Source: Flavivirga algicola (GTDB lineage: Bacteria > Bacteroidota > Bacteroidia > Flavobacteriales > Flavobacteriaceae). Taken from it: 64,000 nt of DNA. A program made the translations under genes and the position numbers. Of the stretch, positions 31,321 through 39,435 are shown piece after piece. The stretch spans positions 1 to 64,000 of the forward strand of contig NZ_JABBHF010000014.1 in NCBI RefSeq assembly GCF_012910715.1, written 5' to 3'. Position 1 is the stretch's first letter; each line of letters opens with the position of its first letter. Under the pieces are notes generated by a model that was given only the letters and a program-made list of their open reading frames with translations, did not search any database and was not told where the DNA came from.

Positions 31321-31758
31321 TTATTGCTGAAACTCTCCAAATTCGCTATTCTTTTCAACCCATAAAAAGTACTCTCCAAACAAAGTTCCAGATAATAATT
31401 CGGTCGTTATATTCTCAACTTTTTGTCCGTTTATAGTTAATCCGATATTTTCGTTGTCATTTAGATTCTCTTCAATTTCTCTTAAGAAATTAAATGCGGT
31501 TGAGTCCAAAATATTTAGAATAAGTCGGTTTAAAATTTCCGTTTGCCTATCATTCATTCCGTTAAAAAACTCAAATCGTTCGTCTTTCAGTTGTTGTATG
31601 TCAGACGCTAAATTAGGATTTCTTGGCAATTCAGAGTATTCATTTGCTGTCATAGATTTTCCAAAATCTCTCTTTTTGGTATAATATTTAAAGTTTTCAT
31701 CGCGTAACTTTTTCACGATTATTTCTCCAAGTTCTTTATAGTCTTTTGAAAATTCCAT
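31321..31758 (-). CDS. Hypothetical protein, 145 aa (cassette gene)
   Basis: A soluble, acidic, mainly helical protein (KELGEIIVKKLRDENFKYY, PNLASDIQQLKDERFEFFNG, EILNRLILNILDSTAFNFLREIEE). It has no signal peptide and no recognised motif. Its size, acidity and solitary placement resemble small accessory or immunity proteins, but that is only an impression. It is the last gene before the final R1-type spacer and the end of the array. Confidence 0.55.
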   Translation of the reverse strand: MEFSKDYKELGEIIVKKLRDENFKYYTKKRDFGKSMTANEYSELPRNPNLASDIQQLKDERFEFFNGMNDRQTEILNRLILNILDSTAFNFLREIEENLNDNENIGLTINGQKVENITTELLSGTLFGEYFLWVEKNSEFGEFQQ

Positions 31759-31794
31759 TCAGTTAATTTAGTTCAGATTTACTTTTTAGGTATT

Positions 31795-31922
31795 ACTGGC
31801 AACGATGGAATATATGTACCAGTACACATATATCTATTATATTTTCACAAATCCAAAGGGTTTTTAATGGATTTAAAATTATTTACGGATGCTTAGTTTA
31901 TCTGGCTTACTCTTGGATTCAA
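31795..31922. repeat. Last R1-type spacer of the array
   Basis: GGCAACGATGG opens the segment; ATATATGT and ACACATATAT form a hairpin around ACCAGT; then CACAAATCCAAAGGGTTTTT, TTTACGGATGCTTAG and GGCTTACTCTTGG. The terminal CCAGTT palindrome is missing. It marks the right end of the repeat-rich region. Confidence 0.6.
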
Positions 31923-31926
31923 TTTT

Positions 31927-32175
31927 TTATAAAAAAGTATCGGTATCAAAAAACTCTTTTAATGAAATATTAATCATTTTGCAAAACCGATTAACTGTAT
32001 GAATTGAAACACCTCTTCTGTCATTGATATTTTCCCAACGACTAACCATTTGCCTATCTATAAAATGCTTTTCTGCAAATTTTGATTGACTAGGGTTATT
32101 CTTCATCCTTAATTCCTTTATTCTTAAGGCAACTTTTTTATTAAAAGCAATATCTTCTGGTTTCAACTTAGACAT
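31927..32175 (-). CDS. XRE-family transcriptional regulator, 82 aa
   Basis: This is a single helix-turn-helix domain: VALRIKELRMKNNPSQSKFAEKHFIDRQMVSRWENINDRRGVSIHTVNRFCKMINISLKEFF. It has the usual Cro/C1 five-helix layout and nothing else. A perfect 9-bp inverted repeat lies 31 bases upstream of its start (32206-32227) and is probably its own operator. No toxin partner or phage gene adjoins it. Confidence 0.85.
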   Translation of the reverse strand: MSKLKPEDIAFNKKVALRIKELRMKNNPSQSKFAEKHFIDRQMVSRWENINDRRGVSIHTVNRFCKMINISLKEFFDTDTFL

Positions 32176-32205
32176 ACTGCAATTTTCACTTTATAAAAAT
32201 AAATA

Positions 32206-32227
32206 TTGTCATCCGTTTGGATGACAA
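32206..32227. promoter_or_regulatory. Operator-like inverted repeat ahead of the XRE gene
   Basis: TTGTCATCC and GGATGACAA are perfect 9-bp arms around GTTT. Just upstream (for the minus strand) TATTGTTTG resembles the TAnnTTTG promoter box, so binding here would block transcription of the regulator. Confidence 0.7.
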
Positions 32228-32378
32228 ACAATAATTTCATTATATTTGTAGCTTAATACATATATTTGCAATTCTTCGTATAAAAATATTAGAAGCAATT
32301 GCTTTTAATAAAAAAGCTCCCTGTTGAGCTGGCTTGACGACAACAAAAGAAAGCGCTTATGCCTATTTAACCAGATAT

Positions 32379-33626
32379 TTAAACCCCTATTTGTTTTTTC
32401 CTGTTCCTAAAATACTCAACTAATACAATAATAAGGACACTTGCCCCAAACAACGGAAACACTATCCCAAGCAAAACAATTAAGGCTATAACGCCATATC
32501 CTGCTTTAAACCGAGTGGGTACTTTTGGTGTGCCCCATTTTTTAGTGGGTTTGCGCTTTATATACGATATTAATGCGGCTATAGACATGAAAGCCAGTAA
32601 AACGGCCACACATATCATTACAACCCAATTCCAGGTGCCAAATTGCCCCTGATGAAAAGCCATAAACCACATACGGCCCCGCATTAAAACACCAACATCC
32701 TCCCAGTTATGGTTTACCAGTTGTTTGCCCGAATACTGGTCGAAATGAAACCGTTTTTGGGCATCCAAATCGAAAGTCGTGTTATAAATACTGTATACCC
32801 CTTTTTCGTCTTTTGGCAAACCGATGCTTACCTCGCCCTTCAGGTTCATGGATTTTGCTAGTGCCACCATATCATCTAAAGAAATAGCCTCGCCCGCTAC
32901 GTTCGATTTTAACCCCCTGGCATGCCATGTTTTAGGAAAACCCGTATTGGTAGCCTTTTGTACCCATTTAAAACTATCGCCAAATACATCGGTCCACGGC
33001 ATGCCGCCTGCCAAAGTCATGAGTAACAAAATAGAAATCCAAAACCCGATAACGGTATGCAAATCTCTAAAAAGGATGCGCTTTCCCTGATTAAAACGAA
33101 TTTTAAAAAACCCTTTTATGCCCTCCTTTTTACCTGGCCAAAACACATAAATACCTGTAATAATTAATACAAAAAGCCAACTGGCAACAAGTTCTACGAT
33201 TTTAGTACCAAACTTGCCCAGTAGCAGCTCACCGTGCAGCTTTCTAACGGTATACATATTGGAATCTTTAGGGTTGATATGTCCCGTAACCTCACCTTTA
33301 TATGGGTTTACAAATACACTGTTTTTATGGCTAAACATACCCGATGTAAAGGCCGTTGCTTGATTGGCTTTGGTTGGAATCACCATGGTATTGGGTGCTT
33401 TATGTAATGATGGTTTTACTAATTGCCATTGCGCTTGGTACGACATAGCTTTTCCTTCAACCTCAACCATTTTTATATGAGCTTGCCTAGGTGCTTCGTA
33501 AGTGTCTTTAAACAAATAGATGCCTCCTGTAATAGCAAGAATTATAACTATTGGTAAAGAAATAAGCCCCGCAATAAAGTGCCATTTCCAAAGCCATTGG
33601 TTTAATTTATGATCTTTTTTAAACAT
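32379..33626 (-). CDS. PepSY-associated TM-domain protein (iron/siderophore reductase-like)
   Basis: This inner-membrane protein of 415 aa has four main membrane segments. The first follows QWLWKWHFIAGLISLPIVIILAITGGIYLF, with the conserved His of the family. The others include LVASWLFVLIITGIYVFWPG, LHTVIGFWISILLLMTLAGG and WVVMICVAVLLAFMSIAAL. The external PepSY-like domain lies in between. Such proteins are linked to iron uptake and may reduce Fe(III) or siderophores at the inner membrane. It lies 66 bases downstream of a TonB-dependent receptor on the same strand and is probably its partner. Confidence 0.88.
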   Translation of the reverse strand: MFKKDHKLNQWLWKWHFIAGLISLPIVIILAITGGIYLFKDTYEAPRQAHIKMVEVEGKAMSYQAQWQLVKPSLHKAPNTMVIPTKANQATAFTSGMFSHKNSVFVNPYKGEVTGHINPKDSNMYTVRKLHGELLLGKFGTKIVELVASWLFVLIITGIYVFWPGKKEGIKGFFKIRFNQGKRILFRDLHTVIGFWISILLLMTLAGGMPWTDVFGDSFKWVQKATNTGFPKTWHARGLKSNVAGEAISLDDMVALAKSMNLKGEVSIGLPKDEKGVYSIYNTTFDLDAQKRFHFDQYSGKQLVNHNWEDVGVLMRGRMWFMAFHQGQFGTWNWVVMICVAVLLAFMSIAALISYIKRKPTKKWGTPKVPTRFKAGYGVIALIVLLGIVFPLFGASVLIIVLVEYFRNRKKQIGV

Positions 33627-33692
33627 GGGTTTAAATGAATTTAAAGAGGATGTTTAAGGTGCCCCATTCATTAAACACCCTCTTTTTATTGG

Positions 33693-36032
33693 TTAAAATT
33701 TATATTTCACGCCAAAATGGAAAGCCCTAGGGTTTCCAAAGGTATAACTGTTCTCTCCTCTAAACCTATTGTAACTTGCTCTGGCAGCATATAGCTCGTC
33801 AAAAATGTTTAGTGCATGCGCCCAAACCTCAAAATGTTTCATGTTATAAGAAACCAAAGCGTTAAATACATTATGGCCATCGTAAACCGCTGTACTAAAA
33901 GTACCATCACCATTATCTACCTGTCCTACAAAACTGGTGTTGTATTTACCAACTAATTCGTGTGTTACATTTAGTAAAAGCCCTTTAACGGCATGTGGTT
34001 TATAAGTAATCTTAGAGGTTCCTAAAAGTTTCGGGGCTGTTTCTCTATCGGTATTAGAATAATCGACGCCTCTATCGAAAAAATCGACGTATCTATGTTT
34101 TGCAAAACTTCCGTTATGGCTTATTGTTAGTTCATCGATCGGGTTATATTTAATACCATATTCTATACCGTACGAACGTGTTTTTCCTGCATTCGCATTA
34201 AAAAACTCATCATTTGCATCACGCAAGGTAATAAGCGTATTCTTGCCTTCTAAAAGATAGAGCGCTACATCTGCTTTTAATGTATTCGATAACCTAAAAT
34301 AGGTTCCCAGCTCAAAATTATCGTAGCTGCTCGGTTTTAAATCAAACACATCACCACCAACCCCGACAAAACTATTACGGTATAGAGTGGATGTTTGTGG
34401 CGGTGTAAACCCGTTGGAATAATTAGCATACAATCCTAATTTTTCAGACAGGTTATAATTCGCTCCAAACTTAGGAGAGACATTGTTATAACTGTTTTTA
34501 GAATCTTTAGGGCCTGCAATTCCATCAACCAGGTTATTATAGTCATACTCGAAGCCGTCGTATCTTAAGGATGCTGTTACTTTTAATTTTTTAATCGGGT
34601 TTATTTCATATTGAAAATATCCTGCATAATTTAAAATACTGGCATCGTAGTTAAGAATAAAATCGCCTGCGTTTAATGTGTATCCTATGTTTTGTCCCGT
34701 AGCTGTATCGACAGTTACCGCTATGGTTTCGGCTACATAATCCTGTGGCGAATAATCTAGCGAAGACCCGATAATTAATGCCGAATTTGCAAAATCAAAA
34801 TTTATTTTATGCTGTACCAGACCGACAACACTTGAAAATGAATTTTCATTAATTTCTCCACGACCAAAACCTGTTAGCTGTCCGCTATTTCTAAACTGCC
34901 TGATACGATACGATGGGGTTTGCCCCATATCGTTTTTTCTAAAAACAAAATTAAAAGCTGTTTTATTTTTAGCATTCCAGATTTTATCCAGCGTACTTCT
35001 AAACCTAAAAGAAAAAGCCGCTCGTTTTGTAAAGGTTTGATCGCTCTCGTAATTCCCTCCAGAATAGTCAGACTCACTTAAAGAGCCTGTCATGTCCGAT
35101 CGGTAATCGATAATATCAAAAACATTGGTCCAATTTACCGTTGGGGATATATGGTTTACATTTTTAAATGTTAATACAAATTTTTCGTAATCGCTATATT
35201 GTACAGGGCCATCTTTTCGCTGTACAGACTGTACGCCAATATAAAAACCAACATGCTCGCCAGCGTATTTAGACAGTTCCATTTCATAGCGCGTTAAGCC
35301 CATATCGTTTATTTGAAACCCTGCATATCCCGTAAAATCTCTAGTTGGATTTTTAGTAATAAAATTAAAACTGCCTCCAACGGCTTCACTTCCATAAATA
35401 CTGGATGCCGGGCCTTTTAAAACCTCTAAACGATCAAAGGCAACATCGTTCATTTCTAAAAGTGCATTGTGGTTAAAAACGGCCGTGGGACGAATGGGCA
35501 GACCATCTTCAACATATAAAAACAACGATTTGGTAGATATGGGAGAACGAACAGACATAAAATGTTGCTCGTTACTGGCTACTCTAGAAGTAGACATTAA
35601 AACCCCTGGAACATCGTTAACCAGTTGGTCGATACCCAAAGCTTTGGTTTCTGTGATATCTTTAGATGATATTACCGAAATAGAAGCCGGGACTTCTTTT
35701 CGTTTTTGAGTTTCCCGGCTTGCCGAAATAACAACTTCATCTAAAGCTTCATCATCGTAAACAAGAACAATAATGTTATTGCCTCTTAAAAGGGTTTTGC
35801 TAACTGTTTTATAGCCTATAAACTTTATAATAACAGAAGCATCTTCTTCTAAAAAAATTGAAAATTCGCCATTACTGTCTGCAACAACGGCATTCTGTAA
35901 ATTAATTTGAGACTGTATGGTGGCTTGTGCCAAGGGTTGATTGTTGACATCTACAACTTTTCCGTTGTATTTGTTTTGCGCATACACGCATAAACTTGCA
36001 AACAAAGCAGCAAGTACTAATATGTTTTTCAT
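33693..36032 (-). CDS. TonB-dependent outer-membrane receptor, 779 aa
   Basis: This active outer-membrane importer has a signal peptide (MKNILVLAALFASLCVYAQ), an N-terminal carboxypeptidase-D-like beta-sandwich (about 22-105, GKVVDVNNQPLAQATIQ), a plug (VPASISVISSKDITETKALGIDQLVNDVPGVL, RLEVLKGPASSIYGSEAVGGSFNFITKNP) and a 22-strand barrel ending in FHFGVKYKF. The ligand is most likely an iron complex, judged from the downstream PepSY membrane protein. A small cysteine protein gene lies upstream. Length and domains are complete. Confidence 0.92.
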   Translation of the reverse strand: MKNILVLAALFASLCVYAQNKYNGKVVDVNNQPLAQATIQSQINLQNAVVADSNGEFSIFLEEDASVIIKFIGYKTVSKTLLRGNNIIVLVYDDEALDEVVISASRETQKRKEVPASISVISSKDITETKALGIDQLVNDVPGVLMSTSRVASNEQHFMSVRSPISTKSLFLYVEDGLPIRPTAVFNHNALLEMNDVAFDRLEVLKGPASSIYGSEAVGGSFNFITKNPTRDFTGYAGFQINDMGLTRYEMELSKYAGEHVGFYIGVQSVQRKDGPVQYSDYEKFVLTFKNVNHISPTVNWTNVFDIIDYRSDMTGSLSESDYSGGNYESDQTFTKRAAFSFRFRSTLDKIWNAKNKTAFNFVFRKNDMGQTPSYRIRQFRNSGQLTGFGRGEINENSFSSVVGLVQHKINFDFANSALIIGSSLDYSPQDYVAETIAVTVDTATGQNIGYTLNAGDFILNYDASILNYAGYFQYEINPIKKLKVTASLRYDGFEYDYNNLVDGIAGPKDSKNSYNNVSPKFGANYNLSEKLGLYANYSNGFTPPQTSTLYRNSFVGVGGDVFDLKPSSYDNFELGTYFRLSNTLKADVALYLLEGKNTLITLRDANDEFFNANAGKTRSYGIEYGIKYNPIDELTISHNGSFAKHRYVDFFDRGVDYSNTDRETAPKLLGTSKITYKPHAVKGLLLNVTHELVGKYNTSFVGQVDNGDGTFSTAVYDGHNVFNALVSYNMKHFEVWAHALNIFDELYAARASYNRFRGENSYTFGNPRAFHFGVKYKF

Positions 36033-36336
36033 TTGTAGTATTAATTACTATTTAAGTATTAGATACAACCAACACATAATCAATAATATCATGTGAGCTA
36101 TATGTAACGGAATTTAATTTGTGGAATAGATTGGTGGTACTCAACAATGTGTAAGCAAACCGACTTGTTTATTAAGCACATTATCTGCACTCTGAAAGGC
36201 TTTATTGAAACCGATATTGAATATCTTTTTGTAAAAACATTTCAACAAAATCTGCCCTAAGACCAGTTGAAGGGCTCAATGCGACATCGTGTCTACTTTT
36301 TAAACAAGCTCATTCTATTAAATCCTAAAAAAAGTA
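36033..36336. other. Gap between the cysteine protein and the TonB receptor
   Basis: No ORF or RNA gene is seen. The gap is probably the promoter region of the receptor. I did not find a TAnnTTTG box of the right strand, an inverted repeat of note or a Fur-like site that I would defend. Confidence 0.4.
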
Positions 36337-36714
36337 TTAAACTTGAGGTGGTGGGATTAAAATATCCTTGACCAGATTAGTGAATGTATGGTAGTAATTC
36401 CAATTGTTTTTAATTGAAACAACCGGTTGCTCCAAATAAACGCAAGATGTGTTTTTATGAAAATAAACAGGAACAAAAGCTTCGAATATCGAATCTAAAA
36501 ATGAGGTATCTCCTGTGTCTTCAGCAGGACTACTTACTGTTAATTGATTTGCCAAATGGCACTTACCATTACACTGTAGCTCTGGCTTTTCTTTATTAAC
36601 ACAGTAATTTTCAATAATATAATCTATGTTTAAATGGTAATATGCAACATATCCAATATTATACGCGGGTCTTAAAGCGAAAGCGAAAAATAAAATAAAT
36701 GGATATAATTTCAA
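36337..36714 (-). CDS. Small cysteine-containing envelope protein, 125 aa
   Basis: A hydrophobic N-terminus (MKLYPFILFFAFALRPAYNI) is followed by NYCVNKEKPELQCNGKCHLANQL, which contains the CxxxC pattern CNGKC plus an upstream Cys. The protein then runs to a hydrophilic tail ending LIPPPQV. Homologous short proteins with an N..PEL.CNGKC.L motif are often found beside TonB receptors in Bacteroidota and are usually left unnamed. It lies 304 bases upstream of the receptor gene on the same strand. A metal-binding role is possible but is inference. Confidence 0.72.
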   Translation of the reverse strand: MKLYPFILFFAFALRPAYNIGYVAYYHLNIDYIIENYCVNKEKPELQCNGKCHLANQLTVSSPAEDTGDTSFLDSIFEAFVPVYFHKNTSCVYLEQPVVSIKNNWNYYHTFTNLVKDILIPPPQV

Positions 36715-36847
36715 TTAATAGAGGCATTAAATTTGCGGCACAAAATTAATACAAAACTTTTTCTTGCATAAATTATTTCTTGAAATTTTCTTAATAAATC
36801 CTTAACAAATACCTGTTTTTGTTGCGATTTGTTTAATTTTACTGTCT

Positions 36848-37708
36848 ATGAACTTATTTCCCATTACCGCCGGAAACCTTAAGCTTGATGGTGGTGCCAT
36901 GTTTGGTGTGGTACCCAAATCGTTATGGCAAAAAACAAACCCTGCCGATGCTAATAATATGATAGAGCTTACTACACGTTGTTTGCTTATTGAAGATGGC
37001 AATAGGCTCATTTTAATAGACAATGGTATGGGCAATAAACAATCGAAAAAGTTTTTTGGTTATTACCATCTTTGGGGAGACCATACTTTAGAGGGTTCTC
37101 TTAAAAAATATGGATTTCATCCCGACGATATTACCGATGTTTTTTTAACCCATTTACATTTTGATCATTGTGGTGGTAGTATTCAATGGAATAAGGATAA
37201 AACAGGATATGAGCCTGCTTTTAAAAATGCGCATTTTTGGAGCAATAAAGACCACTGGCTTTGGGCAACCCAGCCTAACAGACGTGAAAAGGCCTCCTTT
37301 TTAAGAGAAAATATTATCCCTATTGAAGAAAGCGGACAGTTAAAATTTACATCGCTTCCGCAAGACGATTTGCTTAAAAATTCCGAACTTGGTTTCGATA
37401 TCTTTTTCGCCAACGGCCACACCGATAAGCAAATGATTCCGCTTATTAAATATAAAGATAAAACGATTGCTTTTATGGCCGACTTGCTACCTACTGTCGG
37501 GCATTTACCGCTTCCTTTTATTATGGGTTACGACACCAGGCCCCTGTTGTCTCTTAACGAAAAAGAAAAATTTCTTAACATCGCAGCCGATAACAATTAC
37601 TATTTGTTTTTAGAGCACGATGCCTATAATGAAATTATCACCGTACAAAAAACAGAAAAAGGTGTGAGACTAAAGAACATATATTCCTCTCAAGATATAT
37701 TCAACTAA
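36848..37708 (+). CDS. MBL-fold metallo-hydrolase, 286 aa
   Basis: A metallo-beta-lactamase-fold hydrolase of the general type found in lactonases and quinone-modifying enzymes. The zinc motif is LTHLHFDHCGG (HxHxDH at about 101-106), followed by a His in FFANGHTDKQM (about residue 200) and the Asp/His ligands in FMADLLPTVGHL and FLEHDAY. Start and length are normal. The gene is divergent from the iron cluster. A subtilisin-like lipoprotein gene follows 33 bases later. The substrate is unknown. Confidence 0.88.
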   Translation: MNLFPITAGNLKLDGGAMFGVVPKSLWQKTNPADANNMIELTTRCLLIEDGNRLILIDNGMGNKQSKKFFGYYHLWGDHTLEGSLKKYGFHPDDITDVFLTHLHFDHCGGSIQWNKDKTGYEPAFKNAHFWSNKDHWLWATQPNRREKASFLRENIIPIEESGQLKFTSLPQDDLLKNSELGFDIFFANGHTDKQMIPLIKYKDKTIAFMADLLPTVGHLPLPFIMGYDTRPLLSLNEKEKFLNIAADNNYYLFLEHDAYNEIITVQKTEKGVRLKNIYSSQDIFN

Positions 37709-37741
37709 ATAATAATTTAAGACTAAAATTAAAACTATAAC

Positions 37742-39349
37742 ATGAGAACATTTAAAACTATAACAACTTCTGCCTTTGCAGCTATACTTCTTTCTGGATG
37801 TGGTGGCACCGCAGAAATACTATCAACACCTGTTGAAAATATAGATAACACACCATTAAAAGTTTCAGAACTTACTGAAGCAGAAAAGCACAATTGGGGG
37901 CATTTGGATTTGGTAAAAGATACCATTCCAGGAATGAGTGTCGATAAAGCTTATGCAGAAATCATTAAAAACAAAAAAGGTAAAAAAGTTATCGTAGCTG
38001 TTATAGATTCTGGAATTGATATTGACCACGAAGATTTAAATGATGTGTTATGGACCAATACAAAAGAAAAGCCAAACAATGGAAAGGATGATGATAACAA
38101 TGGGTATATAGATGATATCCACGGATGGAATTTTTTAGGAGATGGTTATGATGAGCAATTAGAGTTTGTTAGAATTCTAGCCAAAGGGGATACTAGCAAC
38201 CCTGATTATAGTAGAGCTTTAAGCGAGTACGATAAAGAATATCAAAAATATACAGGTTATAAAACAAATTACGAGCAGATTTTTCAGCAAATAAAATCTG
38301 CCGATGCGACCCTCTCCGAACATTTAGGAAAGAAAGATTATACCAAAGCAGAAGTTAACGCTATTAAAACTGAAAATCCTACACTTAAACAAGCCATACA
38401 GGTAGCCAAATACATGTACAGTAATGGCATGGATTCTCTGGCTGAGGCTAAAAAAGAAATCTCAAATGGCCTGGAAAGCATCAATGACAGATTAAACTAT
38501 AACCTAAATAAAACGTTTAAAGGACGTGTTAATGGCGATAATCCAGATGATCTGTCTACAACTTCTTATGGTAATGGCAATGTGAAACCTGTTAAGAAAA
38601 GTGAAAGCCATGGTACACACGTAGCAGGTATTATTGCTGCAGAACGCAATAATGGAAAAGGCGCCAATGGTGTTGCAAATAATGTAGCTATTATGAGCAT
38701 AAGAGCGGTACCAAATGGTGATGAATACGATAAAGACGTTGCCCTTGCTATTAGGTATGCCGTCGATAATGGTGCCAAAATTATAAACGGTAGTTTTGGT
38801 AAAAGTTACTCACCACATAGTGACTGGGTACGTGATGCCATTGCTTATGCTGGAAAAAATGATGTTCTTTTTGTGCATGCAGCAGGAAACGATAGTAAAG
38901 ATGTTGATACCGAGCCTAATTTTCCTGATGATAACGTAAACGGACAGGAAGTTTCAGATACTTATATTAGAGTTGGTGCTTTGGCTCCAAAATACGGTTC
39001 TGGATTAATTGCTGGTTTTTCTAACTATGGAAAACAAAATGTAGATGTTTTTGCTCCTGGAGCTAAGGTATATTCTACAACACCAGAAAACGAATACGAC
39101 ACCAAAGGTGGTACTTCTATGGCAGCTCCTGCCGTTGCTGGTGTTGCTGCTTTAATTCGTTCTTATTACCCAAAATTAAGTGCCGCTCAGGTAAAACAAA
39201 TACTTATGGATTCTGGTTTGGCCGTAAAAACGAAAGTGGTTGTTGGTGGAGATACCAATGATGTAAGACCTTTTGCAGATATATCCAAATCATCAAAAAT
39301 GGTTAATGCATATAATGCCTTAATTATGGCGGCTAAAATGTCGAAATAA
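37742..39349 (+). CDS. S8 (subtilisin-like) serine protease, lipoprotein
   Basis: A lipobox (ILLSGCG, Cys20) places the protein in the envelope. The catalytic triad is D89 (VIAVVIDSGID region, KVIVAVIDSGIDIDHEDL), H290 (ESHGTHVAGI) and S459 (GGTSMAAPAVAG). About 190 residues between the Asp and His blocks form a helical insertion (RILAKGDTSNPDYSRALSEYD and following), which is longer than in classical subtilisins but usual for this Bacteroidota group. No propeptide or T9SS sorting domain is visible. It is followed by a terminator-like hairpin at 39365-39407. Confidence 0.93.
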   Translation: MRTFKTITTSAFAAILLSGCGGTAEILSTPVENIDNTPLKVSELTEAEKHNWGHLDLVKDTIPGMSVDKAYAEIIKNKKGKKVIVAVIDSGIDIDHEDLNDVLWTNTKEKPNNGKDDDNNGYIDDIHGWNFLGDGYDEQLEFVRILAKGDTSNPDYSRALSEYDKEYQKYTGYKTNYEQIFQQIKSADATLSEHLGKKDYTKAEVNAIKTENPTLKQAIQVAKYMYSNGMDSLAEAKKEISNGLESINDRLNYNLNKTFKGRVNGDNPDDLSTTSYGNGNVKPVKKSESHGTHVAGIIAAERNNGKGANGVANNVAIMSIRAVPNGDEYDKDVALAIRYAVDNGAKIINGSFGKSYSPHSDWVRDAIAYAGKNDVLFVHAAGNDSKDVDTEPNFPDDNVNGQEVSDTYIRVGALAPKYGSGLIAGFSNYGKQNVDVFAPGAKVYSTTPENEYDTKGGTSMAAPAVAGVAALIRSYYPKLSAAQVKQILMDSGLAVKTKVVVGGDTNDVRPFADISKSSKMVNAYNALIMAAKMSK

Positions 39350-39364
39350 TATTTAAATGTCCGT

Positions 39365-39407
39365 TTGAGCGCAGTTGAGAACACTTTAATATCTCAACCG
39401 CGCTCAA
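39365..39407 (+). terminator. Hairpin terminator after the protease gene
   Basis: TTGAGCGC-A-GTTGAGA pairs with TCTCAAC-C-GCGCTCAA, 15 pairs with one mismatch, around an 11-nt loop. A T-rich tail follows (TAAGACTATTTT). Confidence 0.8.
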
Positions 39408-39435
39408 TAAGACTATTTTAACCTAATCTTATACT

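Noticed and set aside
5371-31922. CRISPR array as an explanation for the spaced repeats.
   Set aside because: Repeats are long, imperfect and separated by whole genes. No regular 30-40-bp repeat-spacer pattern or cas gene is present.
5371-31922. Prophage or conjugative element.
   Set aside because: No capsid, tail, portal, relaxase, Tra or mobilisation genes were found, and the gene set is a mosaic of unrelated functions.
34874-35709. Opposite-strand open frames inside the TonB receptor gene and many others of 60-140 aa inside real genes.
   Set aside because: They are shadow frames of strongly supported coding sequences.
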